From positions 1 through 64,000 of the forward strand of contig JACCGJ010015376.1 in NCBI GenBank assembly GCA_013407085.1: 64,000 nt of DNA, written 5' to 3'. Source of the DNA: Atriophallophorus winterbourni (Eukaryota > Platyhelminthes > Trematoda > Plagiorchiida > Microphallidae). Of the stretch, positions 11,646-24,004 are shown in pieces; positions within the stretch are counted from its first letter, which is position 1, and every line of letters begins with the position of its first letter. Made by a program: the position numbers and the translations under genes. The notes below the pieces were generated by a model that was not told where the DNA came from, did not search any database, and saw only the letters and a program-made list of their open reading frames with translations.

Positions 11646-11895
11646 ATCATACATTGTTCACGCATATTATTGCATTGATTCCTGAATAGATAACCTCTCA
11701 CCTTGTTGGTTAAGAGAACCTATATCTTACTTTCCAGATATAAGGCAACGAGAATGTGTGAAACGTACGAACTTTATACCGAATATCGAAGTGCTCAACT
11801 GCATAATGTCGAAGGAAATCTGTGGGCTTGACTGGCTTTAGGCCATCTTCAGCCCTGTACAACTCGAACCTGAAATTGAACATCAGAAACTCAAC
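11646..11895. repeat. Dispersed direct repeat D, copy 1
   Basis: It shares TTCACGCATATTATTGCATT, a 'GTGCTCAACTGCA..GTCGAAGGAAAT' stretch and CTTCAGCCCTGT in the same order and orientation as 12410-12640. Coding potential is nil. Probably part of an interspersed element whose ends are not visible from two copies. Confidence 0.55.
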
Positions 11896-12409
11896 ATCGA
11901 ATTAATGAACGAAGATAACAAAATTTGATGATGCTCCAAATAAACGTCGAAAAGTCGTAGCGCTGATTTTGGAATTTTACATAGTAATTATCTTACAAAT
12001 CATGATTTTTATGTTTCTAATAAACAACGTAAATGTGTTTTCTTGGAGTAGATATTTTGTGAAATAATCTGATTTAAGTCCTAACGGATTGCACGTCAGT
12101 AGACGCGATCATAACCAAATTTAAAGGCGTGGGGCATGTTATGTATGCTGAATAATTAACTTGAATTTGGAGGATGCCTATTCAGCTCCTAATGCCTATA
12201 ATGGTTCTAAATCGTCAAGCTTAGGATGTGATTTCAAAAAGAACATATGAGTGCATAAAACAAAACGAACATTTGATTAAAACTATATGAGAAATCGAGG
12301 AGTAGAATAATTTAGAATTAGAAGCTAAGTGGCCTAGCAGAATAACACAATAATGTCATAAAAAACGTACATCGAATTCCCGTAGACCAAGGTTTAAAAC
12401 ATTTATTTG

Positions 12410-12640
12410 CATTGTTTACGCATATTATTGCATTGTTTGCTAAATCGATGAACTTTCACAGAGCTGTTCAATAGAACAGTACTAACTGTAAACATAATAT
12501 CAAACTCCTGGGTGCTCAACCGCACACCGTCAAAGAAAATTTTGGCGCGTGCTTGGTGTTTAGCCAACTTCAGCCCTGTGAAACTTGAAATTGATTTTAA
12601 ACTATATCCGTGAGGTAATATGTTCACGCGCGTGTGCTAT
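12410..12640. repeat. Dispersed direct repeat D, copy 2
   Basis: Second copy of the repeat at 11646-11895 (TTTACGCATATTATTGCATT, GGTGCTCAACCGCACACC, CTTCAGCCCTGTGAAAC). The two copies are about 760 bp apart with diverged sequence between them. Confidence 0.55.
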
Positions 12641-12689
12641 CCACGAACTAAATTAGACACTTCATTTTTCACACACACCCTGCAATATA

Positions 12690-13270
12690 TTTTCAAATTA
12701 TACAAAGAATCATTTCAGGCCTAAATCCGTTCTGACATGTAGAACGTCGTGAGTGTTTATCCTCTTATATACGGCGATTGTCAGACCGCATTTAGAATAA
12801 TGCATGCAAGCCTGGAGCCCGTTCTTTTAAAAAGTTTTACTACTCCTATAGAGATTTCAACGTCTGGTTACCAAAATGGTTGAAGTTATGTTTGGGAAAC
12901 CTTACGAAGAACCTCTAATTTCTTTAGGTCTCTTGCCCTTCGGCGTCAGCGTCTGCGGGGTGAACTAATAGAAAATTTCAAAATCCTGAAAGGCTTAGGC
13001 AACCGGGGTTCTTAAATGCTGTTTTCTCGAGCGATTAACTCTTTAAATAGAAAATATAAATTGAAGCTCGCGAAAAATCACAGCCGTCTGAATCTTAGGC
13101 AACACTTTTTCAATGAAAGATTGGTAAGCTTTTGGAACAAACTACCCGAGAAACTAATGGCTTGCACATCAGTATAAACATTTAAAATGAGTTTAGATGG
13201 CTTGTCGCATGATCTTTTCTCAGAATTTTTTCCATGAATATACAGGTCGCCTGTTGACAGGATTTCTAAT
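12690..13270 (+). mobile_element. CR1/L2-like LINE 3' fragment
   Basis: Translated in pieces on the plus strand: IVRPHLE, RLVTKMVE, GKPYEEPLISLGLLP, then HSRLNLRQHFFNERLVSFWNKLPEKL in other frames, and TFKMSLDGL. These are the thumb and C-terminal blocks of CR1/L2 RTs ('R.QRRATKMV', 'Y..RL..LGL', 'R...R.V..WN.LP'). 5'-truncated; several stops. Confidence 0.7.
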
Positions 13271-15283
13271 TTTTGTTCATATTAAATTTATGTGGACTAT
13301 ACCACGATTTAAAAAATCCTGTTGCATATTGCCTAGCTTTAAATTGAGTATTTGAAATGTACGCACCAATTTTCCATAGATAACCTCTCGAAGGCTTGGT
13401 AATGAGAAACCCATTCTGTTTGTCTCAGTCGCAGCTACAAATACTAGGACCCAAGAAAGGCCTGAAAACCAACGGACATATAATCGCAAACGACGAGGAT
13501 ACCAGAGAAGAATCAACCAAATTTAGAAGTGAAAGCGTTGCTTTGAAGCTTTTCACCGACCCAAACTCTGGGCTTTTAAATGGCTTATCAACTATTTACA
13601 GAATTGCGCAAACTAAACTGAACAGAACTGATTCGTTTTAGTCTCCATATTATTTATTTTCAAGGTCATTTCACTTTTTAAATTTAATGTATGTTATCGT
13701 TGGTGTCGTAAGTTATAAAGACACGTAAAAATATTTGTTTATGCAACAGTCACTACTCCTATAACGTTGTAGGCTTTTATTCTGGTAACGTTTTTTACTT
13801 TTAGAGGTGCGTGGTAGTTTGATAAAATTGCATCTGTTAATCTGTATATTAACTTGATGTGTCCATAAGAAGAATTCGAATTTCGCATTTCTTATTTGAC
13901 ATATGCATCTTGCATTTGAATGAAAAAAATTAAAAAACTGAGTTTTCCTCTAGAGCTGGAGTACATGGCAGTGAAAAGTTTTGTTAATCGCGAGAGATTG
14001 TCAGTTATCTCAAATAGAACTTGGGTGAAAATATAATGTTATTTGAGCAGTGAAGTCATTTCACAATATTACATGAGTATTTGTTCATTCACTTAGTCTG
14101 TGGTCTATAATTAGTTCATGTGAGATATTAAAATGTGTGATAGAATGGATAATTAATCGAGTTCAGAACTCCAAGTATTGCTCGAAGTATCATGATACAA
14201 ACTAAACTAAGGAGCAGTTAGCCGTCATCCTACTTATAAAACTTTAGTGCAGACATTACTGATGCAACTAAGACAGCGCAAGAATTTCGCGTGGAAATGT
14301 CTGCAATATTCAAAAGTAACAATCGACATAAACATACATCAAATTTGTTCGAGATATTTTCGACTCTGAAGTTTTGAAAATATCAGGATATAACTTGATG
14401 TCACTGTCTTATTAAAAACATTGAAAATCATCAGAAACATTAACATGATACAACCGAACCTAATTTCCTCCAGGGAATTTTATTTTTTAAGATCTTCTAT
14501 ATTTTCTAAAACCCATAGTTAGTGGTTTTTATTTTTAGGTTGTTACATTTAATTTTACAAATCTTAAACAAACGTTTATTGTAGAACATCCCACACCATA
14601 AAGGATGGATACACTACCCTATTATCTGTGCAATTTAGCACCTGTAATTTTTCAAACAAAATACAAGCATCGAACACATGAGGATATTATTATTCCTTAG
14701 TGATTGTTATGTTCATTCAAAACTATAAGATTATGAACCTTAATGTTATTAATGTTAATGAAAGCATGAGGTTCGTTAATGATCAGCGCGTGAGAGAAAA
14801 ATCTTTTCACCTCCAAACTTCGATGTGCTAAAATCTGCAACTCCTAACGTTACACCAACAAAATCTTATAATACAGAGTCCTTTATTGAGACTGGATAAT
14901 TGAATTCAATGAAAGTTGACTCGCTATCCAAGTTTTAAGAGAACACTCTCAGAATTTACTGTCAAACAACTTTTAAACAGTGAAAATTTTACATACCAAT
15001 CTACGTACAGCATCAAGTTCATCAGATTAATCGACCAAAATTATTGGTTTAACCACTTTCAAGTTAGATAAGCACCTTCATCGTTTTTTTAAAACTGGTT
15101 TTCCGAATTAAATAGCAATTTGGTCGCAGTAATTGGTATAAATATTTACACTATATATAGAAATCAACTTAGTTCGTGGTGGAGGTGCTGTTAATACATG
15201 GTTTGCATATTATTAAAAATCGGTTCTTAAAATATAAAAAGTCTTGTTTTGAAATACGTTTCATAATAATGGGAGATAAAAAA
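13271..15283. other. Long non-coding stretch
   Basis: AT-rich, with only short overlapping frames on both strands (for example 13396-13641 plus and 13277-13516 minus, which are each other's antisense). The first of these may be leftover LINE tail. No domains, RNA genes or repeat families recognised. Confidence 0.4.
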
Positions 15284-15425
15284 GTTAAACTTGTATGCCA
15301 CTGTTATATAGGTTTCTTACAAGGAACCACGATCTTCAACTACAGAATCACAAAGTGATTCCCGCATATAAAACCAATGTATTGTGGTGCTCACATCCCC
15401 ATCCCTTAACGGTAGCTGTGTGTAT
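15284..15425 (-). repeat. R2 repeat body fragment
   Basis: Plus-strand words TTGTATGCCACTGTT, GGAACCACGATCTTC, CAGAATCACAAAGTGATTC and TTGTGGTGCTCACATCCCC occur in the order of the R2 unit read from its minus strand. The ribozyme part is missing. CAGAATCAC/GTGATTC is the remnant of the R2 hairpin. Confidence 0.6.
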
Positions 15426-16669
15426 TGAAAGTGTTATTATCCTAAATATGTGTTTCAAAAACATTAAAACGTTGAGTTATGATACAAAAAATGAATTGAA
15501 AGAGAAAAACAGAAGGCAGAACCTAAGGTTTGCAAGCAATCATATAGTGAGTATAGAATTAGAATGATGAATCTAAGTCCTTCTATCAGAAATAGTCAGC
15601 GCTACATACCCTACAATTTTTTGTCTCTATTTTAAATATAATTACTTGATTTCACATAACTAGAAATAAATTAACAGAGCGTCATAATCTTCGCCACACA
15701 GATTAATTACTCAATCGTGGACACTTCTTCAGCACATTCTGGCGTGTTAAGAGAGGATTGTGTTATCATCATAAGTGAGAATAAACCATGTGAGCGGTAG
15801 CTATATAGTAAATACTTATCTGCAAAATAGAAATGAATGAATAAAATGAAGAATAAATCAGGAAAGTTTTCCGTTCAGTTCAACGTATCAAAATCTATAT
15901 CTAAGTTATTCACATATTCATTACACTATGCTTTATAGTGCAACTTGTATTTTAGTAGTATCAGGCGTTGTACATGAATGACAGACGTGTATGTGCAGTG
16001 AAGATGGCACAATTCGAAAGTAAATGGTCTATTGTCAGGCTCATGTAAAACGAAAAGGTAGAGCGCTGCTTTTGTTGAGCCAATTGGTTATCATTGTTGT
16101 TTTTGCGATACATTTCGTATCACAATAATTTCCAAACTTACTAATAACATGCTTGCGCTCTGAACTTCGATGTGGATATTTTGAGAATGTGGATAATTTC
16201 AATCGTTTTTCAACTATCAGATATTGGTTAACTATCTTCTATAGAGGATAATAGTTTCATTCAGATAGAATATTAGTCGGTAAATTTGCAATTTCAATGA
16301 CCCGGAACAAAAGTGCAAAATATGAATTGACCGTAGAATTGTAAAAATTAATATGATACAGCCGAATGACAGTTTTTAGGTTGATAATTTGAGTTAGTTA
16401 AAAAAATGCTGGAGGATAGTTTAGATGTAATTCAACGTAATGCACGATGCATGCTCAACAATAACCAAATGATGGTAAAATTGAAATGTAAGTGTACAAA
16501 ACAAGATTGGTAATTAAATTAAACAGTGTTTAAGTGTTTGGGAAAAGAATAATTTAATAAAAAATTTGACTAGTTTCGTTTTAAAATCATGTTTATTAGT
16601 GGAGTGAGCAACGGTAGAAAATGAAATGTTTCAATTAAAACAGACACGTGCAGGATAAAAATACCTCTC
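15426..16669. other. Non-coding stretch
   Basis: No supported gene, repeat or RNA. AT-rich with many homopolymer runs. Confidence 0.4.
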
Positions 16670-18424
16670 ACAGTTCAGGCATGAATGTGGTTATACAAGC
16701 CTATATTCATTGTTCCGATGATGTCTCGCGTCGCTGCATAAGTTAAACATTCTTCTCATATCTTTTTGCGTGAATATATCCTGTTGGCGGTAGCTTGGTG
16801 TATGGGAAGTTTTTTTTAAAGTAGGATAAGGATCCTCTGATTCGTAGATAGGGGAATTCGAACAGATTCAGATGAGCTCTTCTTTTTTAATAATGCTTGC
16901 ATGTGATGCTGAAAACTAGTTTTGTTTAGCGATATTAGATTCGCTGCATAATGTCTTAATCCATCTTAAGCCACATAGACCATAACCGCCTAGTGTAATA
17001 CATGACTGGTCCCAAGTATGTATTCATGATCTTTGGGAATATCTTCGGCGAAATGTTCCAAAAAACTCGTTTGAAAAGATTTAGGACATGTAATGCTTCT
17101 TAAAGGCACTGTTAGTTTAAAGTCAAGTTTTCAAACTGGAGCATATCCAGACACCCAAATCTTTTACTTCCTTGCAATTTTCAAGGACATACAAACCTAT
17201 ATGATATGTGAACTCTACTCGATTCTTTACATTAATGAGCCTGAATATCTTGAAGTTAAACGACAGTTTGTTTTTGCAACGACCAGATGTCAAGCATACC
17301 AAGTTCTTTTGATAATAGCAGACAGTCTTATGGGCTATGGATGCAACGACATATCGTTATATCGTCTGCAAATAAAGAAATGTTACATCGACTAATTGAC
17401 AGTCCTTTATCGACATAAACCATAAAGATGATCGGATCGAGGACTGAACCGTAGGGAATTCGCTAATTGCTGGGGTTGGTTTTGATAATGCACCATTAAC
17501 ACGTACCTGGGTAAGGCGATTTCTTAGGTAGTCATTTATCCAATTCAACAACTTACCAGTGATACCAAGCCTTTCAAGCTTCTGCAGTAGCAGTGTATGA
17601 TCAACATGATCAAATGCTTTTGATATATCTTAGAAGAATGTGTGTATTGAGTGGCTTTTATCTGCCGACTTTGTCCAATCATCCAGCGTTATCAGTAAAT
17701 TAGATAGACAGGAATAATGCCGTCTAAATCCATGCTGTTTCCTTGAAAGCAACTGATTATTTTTGGAAATGTTTATTTAGATCTGACAACAATGAGACGC
17801 TCCAGTAATTTGGAAAGCACAGGTTAATGGGTCGGTAATTAGAAACATCGCAGCGATTTCCTTCTTTATAAATAGAAACATTATTCCGCGTATCCAATCT
17901 GTAGGAATTACTCCATTTGCTAGTGTTTGTTTGAACAGGCATGTGAGTGGTTTGTATAGCAAATTCGTACATTGCTTCAAAATTAGTGGGGTTATTCCGT
18001 CGGCCTTAGGAGACTTTCCGGGTTGAAGATTAAATAAACCTTGACGAACGCGGTTCAAAGTGACCTTTATTTCACTTATGGCAACCGTGTTTGAAAGTGT
18101 TTGATTTGGGATGTTTATTGCATGTTCTCTCTGGTTGAATACTGATGAATAAAACGTGGCTAAAGCTTCAGCATTTTCCAATGCAGTTGTTGTTGGTCCA
18201 GCTGTCGTGTTCACAGACACAACTCCAGGTTTCACCTTAGCTTGATCGTTAACCATAGGATAGAGTATTTTGTGGTTGAATTCCATCATGCGTGATTTTC
18301 GACCTTGGTAGTAAAATCTTGTCTTGGATGTCAAGCAACGTTTTTTACCCGGAACCACTTGCGAGTTTGGCTTCATAGTTTGAATTCGAGGCTTTTTATG
18401 AATTTTTGAGTAAAATGTAGACAC
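16670..18424 (-). mobile_element. CR1-like LINE RT fragment, antisense
   Basis: Read from 18424 downwards the longest open frame (215 codons) contains ENAEALATFYSSVFN, then LNLQPGKSPKADGITPLILK, typical of the finger domain of CR1/jockey RTs. After frame changes come YRPINL, QHGFRRHYSCLSNLL, ISKAFDHVDH (first catalytic Asp) and LLNWINDYLRNRLTQV, then LFADDITI near 17376 with the catalytic Asp pair intact. The thumb region (GMLDIWSLQ) and a degenerate tail reach about 16670. At least four frame breaks. It ends about 480 bp upstream of the first SLC38A9 coding exon. Confidence 0.8.
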
Positions 18425-18841
18425 TCTTAAAAGTAGAATGGATTAAGCGCTCAAAACCATCTCCGTTTGTTTATGTCTGAACGTCTCTGTACAACTATAC
18501 ATGGGGACAGTTATTTCGTGTTTTGGTAACTTCTGGTTTTTTAAATGTGTGTATTAATTGAGGTTAACAGTTTCAAACGGTTGAGAAACAAACGAAATGA
18601 CTGATTGATGAAATTGGATGTCTAGACCGAGTCAGTTTGCTTGAACCCAGATGTCTGAAAATAAATGGTTCAATTCGCTTTAGATTTCAGTTAATTTTTA
18701 AACTAAAATTTTGTTCAAGATTGGGGTAAGCCTTTCGAAAATAAGTGACAATACTGTTACAATTTCTATCATTCAAGAATATATAATATTAACAATTTGA
18801 AGCCATTGAATGAGACAAAGTGATCTTAAGTATTCTTTCAG

Positions 18842-19232
18842 CAAACGCATGTAAACACGAAAGCTATTGTTCACTTCTCGTGTACTTATTGTTTGAGCAG
18901 ATTATGTCTGTACAATGGGCTGATACCGAACAAACATTTATTCCTAAGGATTCTTTGGAAAACGAGGCCGCAGAACACGACATTTCGTCTGCAACAATTG
19001 GAAAAATGAGTGGGCAGGATGTTATATCTGTCGGTGATATAATGGAAGTGAGACAAACTAAAAAGCGTGTCAGTGTTGGCGATGAAATCATACCTTCGGA
19101 TTATTCAGATGCTACCAGAATGTTTGATTTGAGAACTCATGAAAAGTCCAACATATTCAGATCAAAAGTCAACGAAGAGGGAAACGGAAATAAAGAACCA
19201 AACGAAAATAAGCAGAACAGTTTCGTAACTAT
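18842..19232 (+). CDS. SLC38A9: SLC38A9-like gene, exon 1 (first coding exon, ATG 18904)
   Basis: An acceptor-like TTCTTTCAG ends at 18841 and a donor GTGAGT begins at 19233. The ATG at 18904 opens MSVQWADTEQ and a hydrophilic, acidic and Ser-rich leader of about 110 residues with no membrane segment. This suits the cytosolic N-terminal tail of SLC38A9, which in human docks on Ragulator and Rag GTPases; the sequence itself is not conserved enough to show that. The exon ends after two bases of a codon. An upstream in-frame GTG at 18820 is not credible as a start. Membership in the gene is inferred from position, strand and a compatible phase. Confidence 0.55.
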
Positions 19233-20029
19233 GTGAGTCCCGCTTTAAAATATCGTTCTCTATGTCGCCAAACTAGATGACATCATTAGCGTAACTTCTT
19301 GTTCACCGAGAAGTTTTTGAAGTTCACCACCCTTGTGGCGGCTTCTCCTGAGTTTCAGTGCTGCTTGTCATATCGTCGATCTGGCTGCGTTCGGCATGTA
19401 GAAAAATCGACATTTTATTGGTCTTTTGTCAATTTACTATTTCATGCAAGTTTAAGTGATTGATTTTTGAACTCCGCGCTCTGAGTAATCTCTATTATTG
19501 TTCATGATCGCATAATTTTACACATTATTGTAATGTAATTAGAAATTGCACATTAAATCTGTTCAGTTTGATCGCAACTTTTTTGCAATTGTCTGAATAT
19601 TTGCGTTCCTTATGATGGGTGAAATCACATTCCGGTTAGTAGTAGCCTCAATAATTATTATGAAGGTGCTCAAGCTGAATATCATTTTTAATTTATCAAG
19701 ACGATATATGTATATTCGTATTAAAGTTATGAACCATCAGATATTGATTTTCAAAAGAACGAATAGCGAAAATCCAACTTTAATACTCAAATTTATACCA
19801 AGTTGGAATCAATGTGTATTTCTAAACGAGAAAATTGATATTGTCGAGTTAATGACCGCTCTACACGAGCTGACAAACGAACGGACTAATATGATGAAGT
19901 AGTTCCTGATGACAAGCTGCAAACCCATTATATTGCTTGGGATTATGATTCTGAGGCTGTTAATTATTTTATTGGGACAATCAAACGGACCTATAAATTA
20001 TTTACTTACTTTACATTTGTGCGACTATC
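19233..20029. other. Intron 1 of the SLC38A9-like gene, 5' part
   Basis: A 96-codon open frame (19612-19902) with no recognised domain; otherwise AT-rich filler. Nothing supported. Confidence 0.35.
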
Positions 20030-20560
20030 TCCTCCTGGAGGATGAGTCGGCGTCAATGAAGAGTCTTGGAATTTGGGTACAAAGCGGCGTCCCCAGCACT
20101 ACTCAGCGTTTGTTCGAGTCAGCATCTCTAGCCTTTGCACAACAAGTGCGACCTGCAAGGCAGCAGGTAGTAGCCAAAAAGAGTTGGTGTGCACCAACTA
20201 ACCGTCTACGAGACTCTGATCCAGATCTTTCCTTGGTGTTTTCTACCTAAGCCTCCCGAAGTTTAAAATCATGGTTTTCCTTTCCTTAGATGAAATGCCC
20301 TCACAGGTGAACGAGCTCCATCTGCCCGAAGCAAACTGGTTTTTATACGCCAGTCACTCGCCCTCGCCCCTTCTCCTGTTGTCAGAAGCAGTTCCGCCGG
20401 TCTCGGGAAGCCACTCGTGCAGGCCAGAAGTTTGACTTGGTTGTCAGAGGCTATTTGAGACGCACGCCATAAGGGAGCATTTTATAGACAGTGGGAGCTT
20501 ATCCCTACTGCCACCCCGGCTATGACAACCTATAAGTTGGCGTTTGATGTGTAGTTCAAG
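20030..20560. repeat. GC-richer island, probable transposon-derived segment
   Basis: Base composition is clearly richer in G and C than its surroundings, starting near GGAGGATGAGTCGGCG and running to CACCCCGGCTATGACAACC. Composition resembles the 5' leader of the family A LINE at 2640-3015, but I found no convincing shared words. Possibly the 5' part of another LINE. An open frame to 20250 has no domain. Confidence 0.3.
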
Positions 20561-20680
20561 AAGTGACTGTATCGCCTGCATCCATGGTCATCGATAGCTC
20601 TTCTTCGAAATATTTTGCAGCATTCGTTTGAGTCATTTTCTAGACAAGAACACCGGTGCTGAACCCTAATTTGAGTGTTT

Positions 20681-20720
20681 CAATCTGATGAGGTCATATT
20701 GCTGAAATCCGGTTGTGGGG
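20681..20720 (+). ncRNA. Hammerhead ribozyme remnant (R2 copy f)
   Basis: CTGATGA (20685-20691) is intact, GAAA lies at 20704-20707, then TCCGGTT and GTGGGG. Stem II (12 nt) is weak and stem I on the 5' side is lost. It is recognised mainly because it lies exactly one period before the clearer copy at 20920. Confidence 0.5.
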
Positions 20721-20919
20721 TATAAGTGAAGGTGATATGAGCACTACACTATTGCTCAGTTATAAGCGCCATGAACGTTCGGACAGGAAACACTTTGTTA
20801 TCCTATATTTAAATATCACAGCTCGTTGATCGAATCGTATTCAACAGGGGTATACAAGTATAACTTTGTTTAACGTTTCACCACTGTTTCACGGCTCACT
20901 GAAGCTGATTTTGCTACCT

Positions 20920-20958
20920 CCACCTAATGATAGCAAACAGCCAGAAACTGTTTGTGGT
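20920..20958 (+). ncRNA. Hammerhead ribozyme, type I (R2 copy g), degenerate
   Basis: Stem I CCAC pairs with GTGG at 20954-20957. The core is CTAATGA (G5 to A). Stem II region TAGCAAACAGCCA keeps loop AAACA. GAAA is intact; the triplet region reads TGTTT. Likely inactive. Confidence 0.65.
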
Positions 20959-21675
20959 GTGGGTGTGATGTGGATGTGAGCACCACACTATATTACATGT
21001 GTATTCTTTTAAAATCACGCTGGTTAAAAGTTGAATTATCATTTGAAATAGGTGCTTTCGTGTCACCCACCCTGTAAATTATTTAATAATTCTAACCATA
21101 TTTTTCAACAAACTCAGGTGATAAATTGATGCATACTATAAATTAGAAAATGACGCCTGCAGCTTAGAGTCATACCTAATCAATTATGTTATCTTACCAA
21201 TACCGGTTTGTTATAACGGTTCAGGAAGTGGCAATAGCTCCGCAGGAAATAAACGTCACAGAATTCCTTTGATTCTTTAATAATGTTTTAGTTCTTGCAA
21301 TTTAAAATCTTTCAAATAAGGATTTAGTAAAAATATAGTTTAGTTTCAATTAACAATTACTGGTTTACTTAAAAGTTCGCTTGCAGAGACTCGAGTCATC
21401 GTTCGCGCTGAGCTTGCTCGAATACATGCAAGAATCATCTCTCTGACACTATTTCCCTGATTCAAAATTAATTACTAACTTGTTTCACACAGGTTTCACT
21501 AATTTCTCTTTCATTTTGTGTGATAGAATCGCTTTTGGAAAAGGTGATTTTGTACAAATTTTGGGCGTGTTTAATTATGTTTAATGTGTGAAATATTATG
21601 GGTTCACCTTAACGTAATGAAATCGTCCATTCAAAATAGCTGTGTGCACAATTGAATGATCCACAAACCTCAGAG

Positions 21676-21913
21676 AGATCGAAAGAACATCGGCGCGTGT
21701 TGCGCCATGCTAAATCGAGAGATACTTGTGAACACATTCGATGTTGAATCGAGCGACGCGTTTCATTCTGTTGCTGATTTTGCGTATTTCATTTGTTCTC
21801 CTAGTCAACCTCAAAGTAAATGCAATTTCACTCCCTTGCGTTTTATCAGATTCACAATCTGGAACACCATGCTTGGCACGTCGTTGTTGGCTATGCCTTG
21901 GGCGTTACAGCAA
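21676..21913 (+). CDS. SLC38A9: SLC38A9-like gene, exon 2 (end of N-tail and TM1)
   Basis: The exon ends at a clear donor (CAA|GTAAGC) in phase 0. The last 20 codons read RFTIWNTMLGTS then LLAMPWALQQ, matching TM1 of human SLC38A9 (IWNTM.GTS.L..PW..(K/Q)Q) almost position for position; this unwound helix lines the substrate site. The preceding part is soluble, with several Cys. The start at 21676 is chosen because exon 1 leaves two bases and only an AG at 21674-21675 gives a legal phase; the pyrimidine tract is poor, so the true acceptor could differ or a small exon be missing. Confidence 0.8.
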
Positions 21914-22299
21914 GTAAGCATTCTAGGACCTCTTTTTTTCGTTTAGAAAGCACTCCCTAGATGATTTAATACATCTATGGAGTGCCGTTTGTCGTTCGAA
22001 TAGATTTGTTATCGTCTTCCAATGATCCTGGTTGGTTATTTAAGATAAAAGCTCAAACCCATTGATTGTTATACAAGATGTGCTTGCACGCTCACACCGT
22101 TGTGCTCTATCCGATGGATTGTTTATCTGTAATGTTGTTTCCCGCGTAACCAGTGTTGAGCGGATAACGATCGTCTTTAATGGACTCAGACTTAATTTGG
22201 CGCATAACTTTCAGGGATGATTGAAAACCAAATTTACTCACAGCGTGAAGTGTGTTGTAGCATTTTTCTTTCTCACGGAATTGGGTCATACGTGCCAGA

Positions 22300-22935
22300 T
22301 AACTTCAGAACTCAGAATGTTTTATGGCAGAAAAAGCAGTAAGCTTTACAATAACCATAGGATGGCGAAGATGTAGAAAAATTACAAAATCTCTCAAAAA
22401 CCAATACGGACAGTCATATACCGCATGGTTCGCCATATACTCTTCCAGTTTGGAAGCAAAATCCACAACAAATTCCGTGCTTGGGATTTCTTAGGCAAAA
22501 GGTTCTAAGGGAAATAAATTCTTACCGGGAAAATATTTCGACGAATATCCAATCGAGAATTCATAATGATCAAAGCCTTTGGATGTTTTCGTGTTCGAGT
22601 GAGGCCATTGGGCTTCAGCAAGTGTTTGAAGGGATGGTTCTCAGTATGCAAGATTTTGAATGCCAACACGAGGCTACTCCGTATTCGTCGTTGTGTAAAA
22701 TAATGTACATTTCGTGTTAACATTCGCTTATTGAAAAACAAATTTCTGTACCGGTAGACCAACTTTGTAACACGATGATAAATTTCTGTTCGATATCCTT
22801 TCGCAGCCGTGGTGCCCGTTTGCATATCTTCATATAGTGTAACTTGTTATATGGCTCCTTACGTTGCATTCGTGAATAAACGCAAACTGCGTTGAAAAAT
22901 GTTGAGCTCGGAGTTGTAACGGAGTTCAATAAACA
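22300..22935 (-). mobile_element. CR1-like LINE 3' end (family T)
   Basis: On the minus strand: HRVTKLVYRYRNLFFNKRML, then LAFKILHTENHPFKHLL and HPKALI..NSRLDIRRNIF, the C-terminal blocks also found at 42610-42930. The 3' end carries CATCCTATGGTTATTG, CATAAAACATTCTGAG and a short TTCTGAG tail, again shared with 42470-42540. 5'-truncated; sits in intron 2 of the SLC38A9-like gene. Confidence 0.75.
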
Positions 22936-24004
22936 AGTGGGTGTGAGACGGGAACAGCTGTTTGGCTTTAATTGACCTGACGATATCCAATCTAATCATA
23001 TCTAGCCCCACCTTATAAATAAAATATTTTTCATTTCATTCGAGCTACCATCCGAGCGTCACAATTTCTGTGAGGAATTTGAAACTCTAGTCTACACGCC
23101 ATTCCTGATGTAAAAATAGAGTACAAGTAAAATGTTGAGTGCGGAGTTAGTTGGCGATATCGTTATGGTGTTAAAATCACAATTCTTTTTAAAATAACGC
23201 ACTTAAAATTGTCAGTGTGTGCTAACTCGACTTCCGAAGATATTTTGGATATAAGTCGGTTATTACCGCAAAGCGTATAACAATAGATCGCCGTATTCAG
23301 AGCCATGGAGCACACACAAACGCGCCTTATTCTTGTTCACATTGTTATTTCGATCTGCTATTTTGTATGTCTTCTTTGTCTAACACACATTGCTTAGAAA
23401 CATCTGAACTGAATTGCAAGAATATGCTTGGAATTGTGGGTATGCCACACTAAGCATTCTGATCACAACGACTGCGACACTTCTTATAAATCTTCATATT
23501 TTTTAGATAGAAGATGGCTCAATCTCAACATCTCGTCAGTTATCTATTTGAAGCCCAGTTGTTGTTCCTGGTGGATCAATTTCGTAAGACTATATGGTGA
23601 TGATTCGTAGTGGGTTTGTGCTCTGTTGAATAAATGCAAAATAAAGTGATTCCACTTGACGATAGAAGTGAATGAAGCTCTAAGCCATAATATGTGAATT
23701 TGAAATTGACAATACCAAGCCACTATCATTCAAACAACGATAAAAAATAAGTATCCGTAAGAGATGAAAGTTGGTATCAATCCTAGTTTACTTTCACCAT
23801 GAATGTTTCATCTGCCTAAACTAATAGCGTTCTCCCATGAGTCTATTTATTGCGAACGAGTAGGCGTCATCATATTTATCTGGACATTTTCGGACAAAAA
23901 ATATGGAAGAATAATTAAAAATGAAAAGTTTTGTTTTACGACAACGTCTAATCCTAAATTTAGAATATTTTTGGTAAAAAGATTCTTTTTTAAAAGTTTT
24001 ACTA
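22936..24004. other. Intron 2 of the SLC38A9-like gene, central part
   Basis: Only short frames on both strands. No supported feature. Confidence 0.35.

Larger units (their letters stand above)
20640..21005 (+). mobile_element. R2 hammerhead-bearing repeat, tandem partial dimer
   Basis: Two ribozyme cores lie head to tail with their CUGAUGA-equivalents at 20685 and 20924, a period of 239 bp. After the first core comes TGAGCACTACAC, TTATAAGCGCC and then GTATACAAGTATAACTTTG, TTTCACCACTGTTTC and GCTCACTGAA, the R2 order. After the second core comes GATGTGGATGTGAGCACCAC, where the copy stops. Head-to-tail copies with a ribozyme in each unit are the signature of elements copied from processed multimeric or circular RNA. 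Confidence 0.72.

Noticed and set aside
18820..18903. Longer N-terminus for SLC38A9 exon 1
   Set aside because: The upstream in-frame start would be GTG and a good acceptor (TTCTTTCAG) sits inside the extension, so ATG 18904 is the simpler start.
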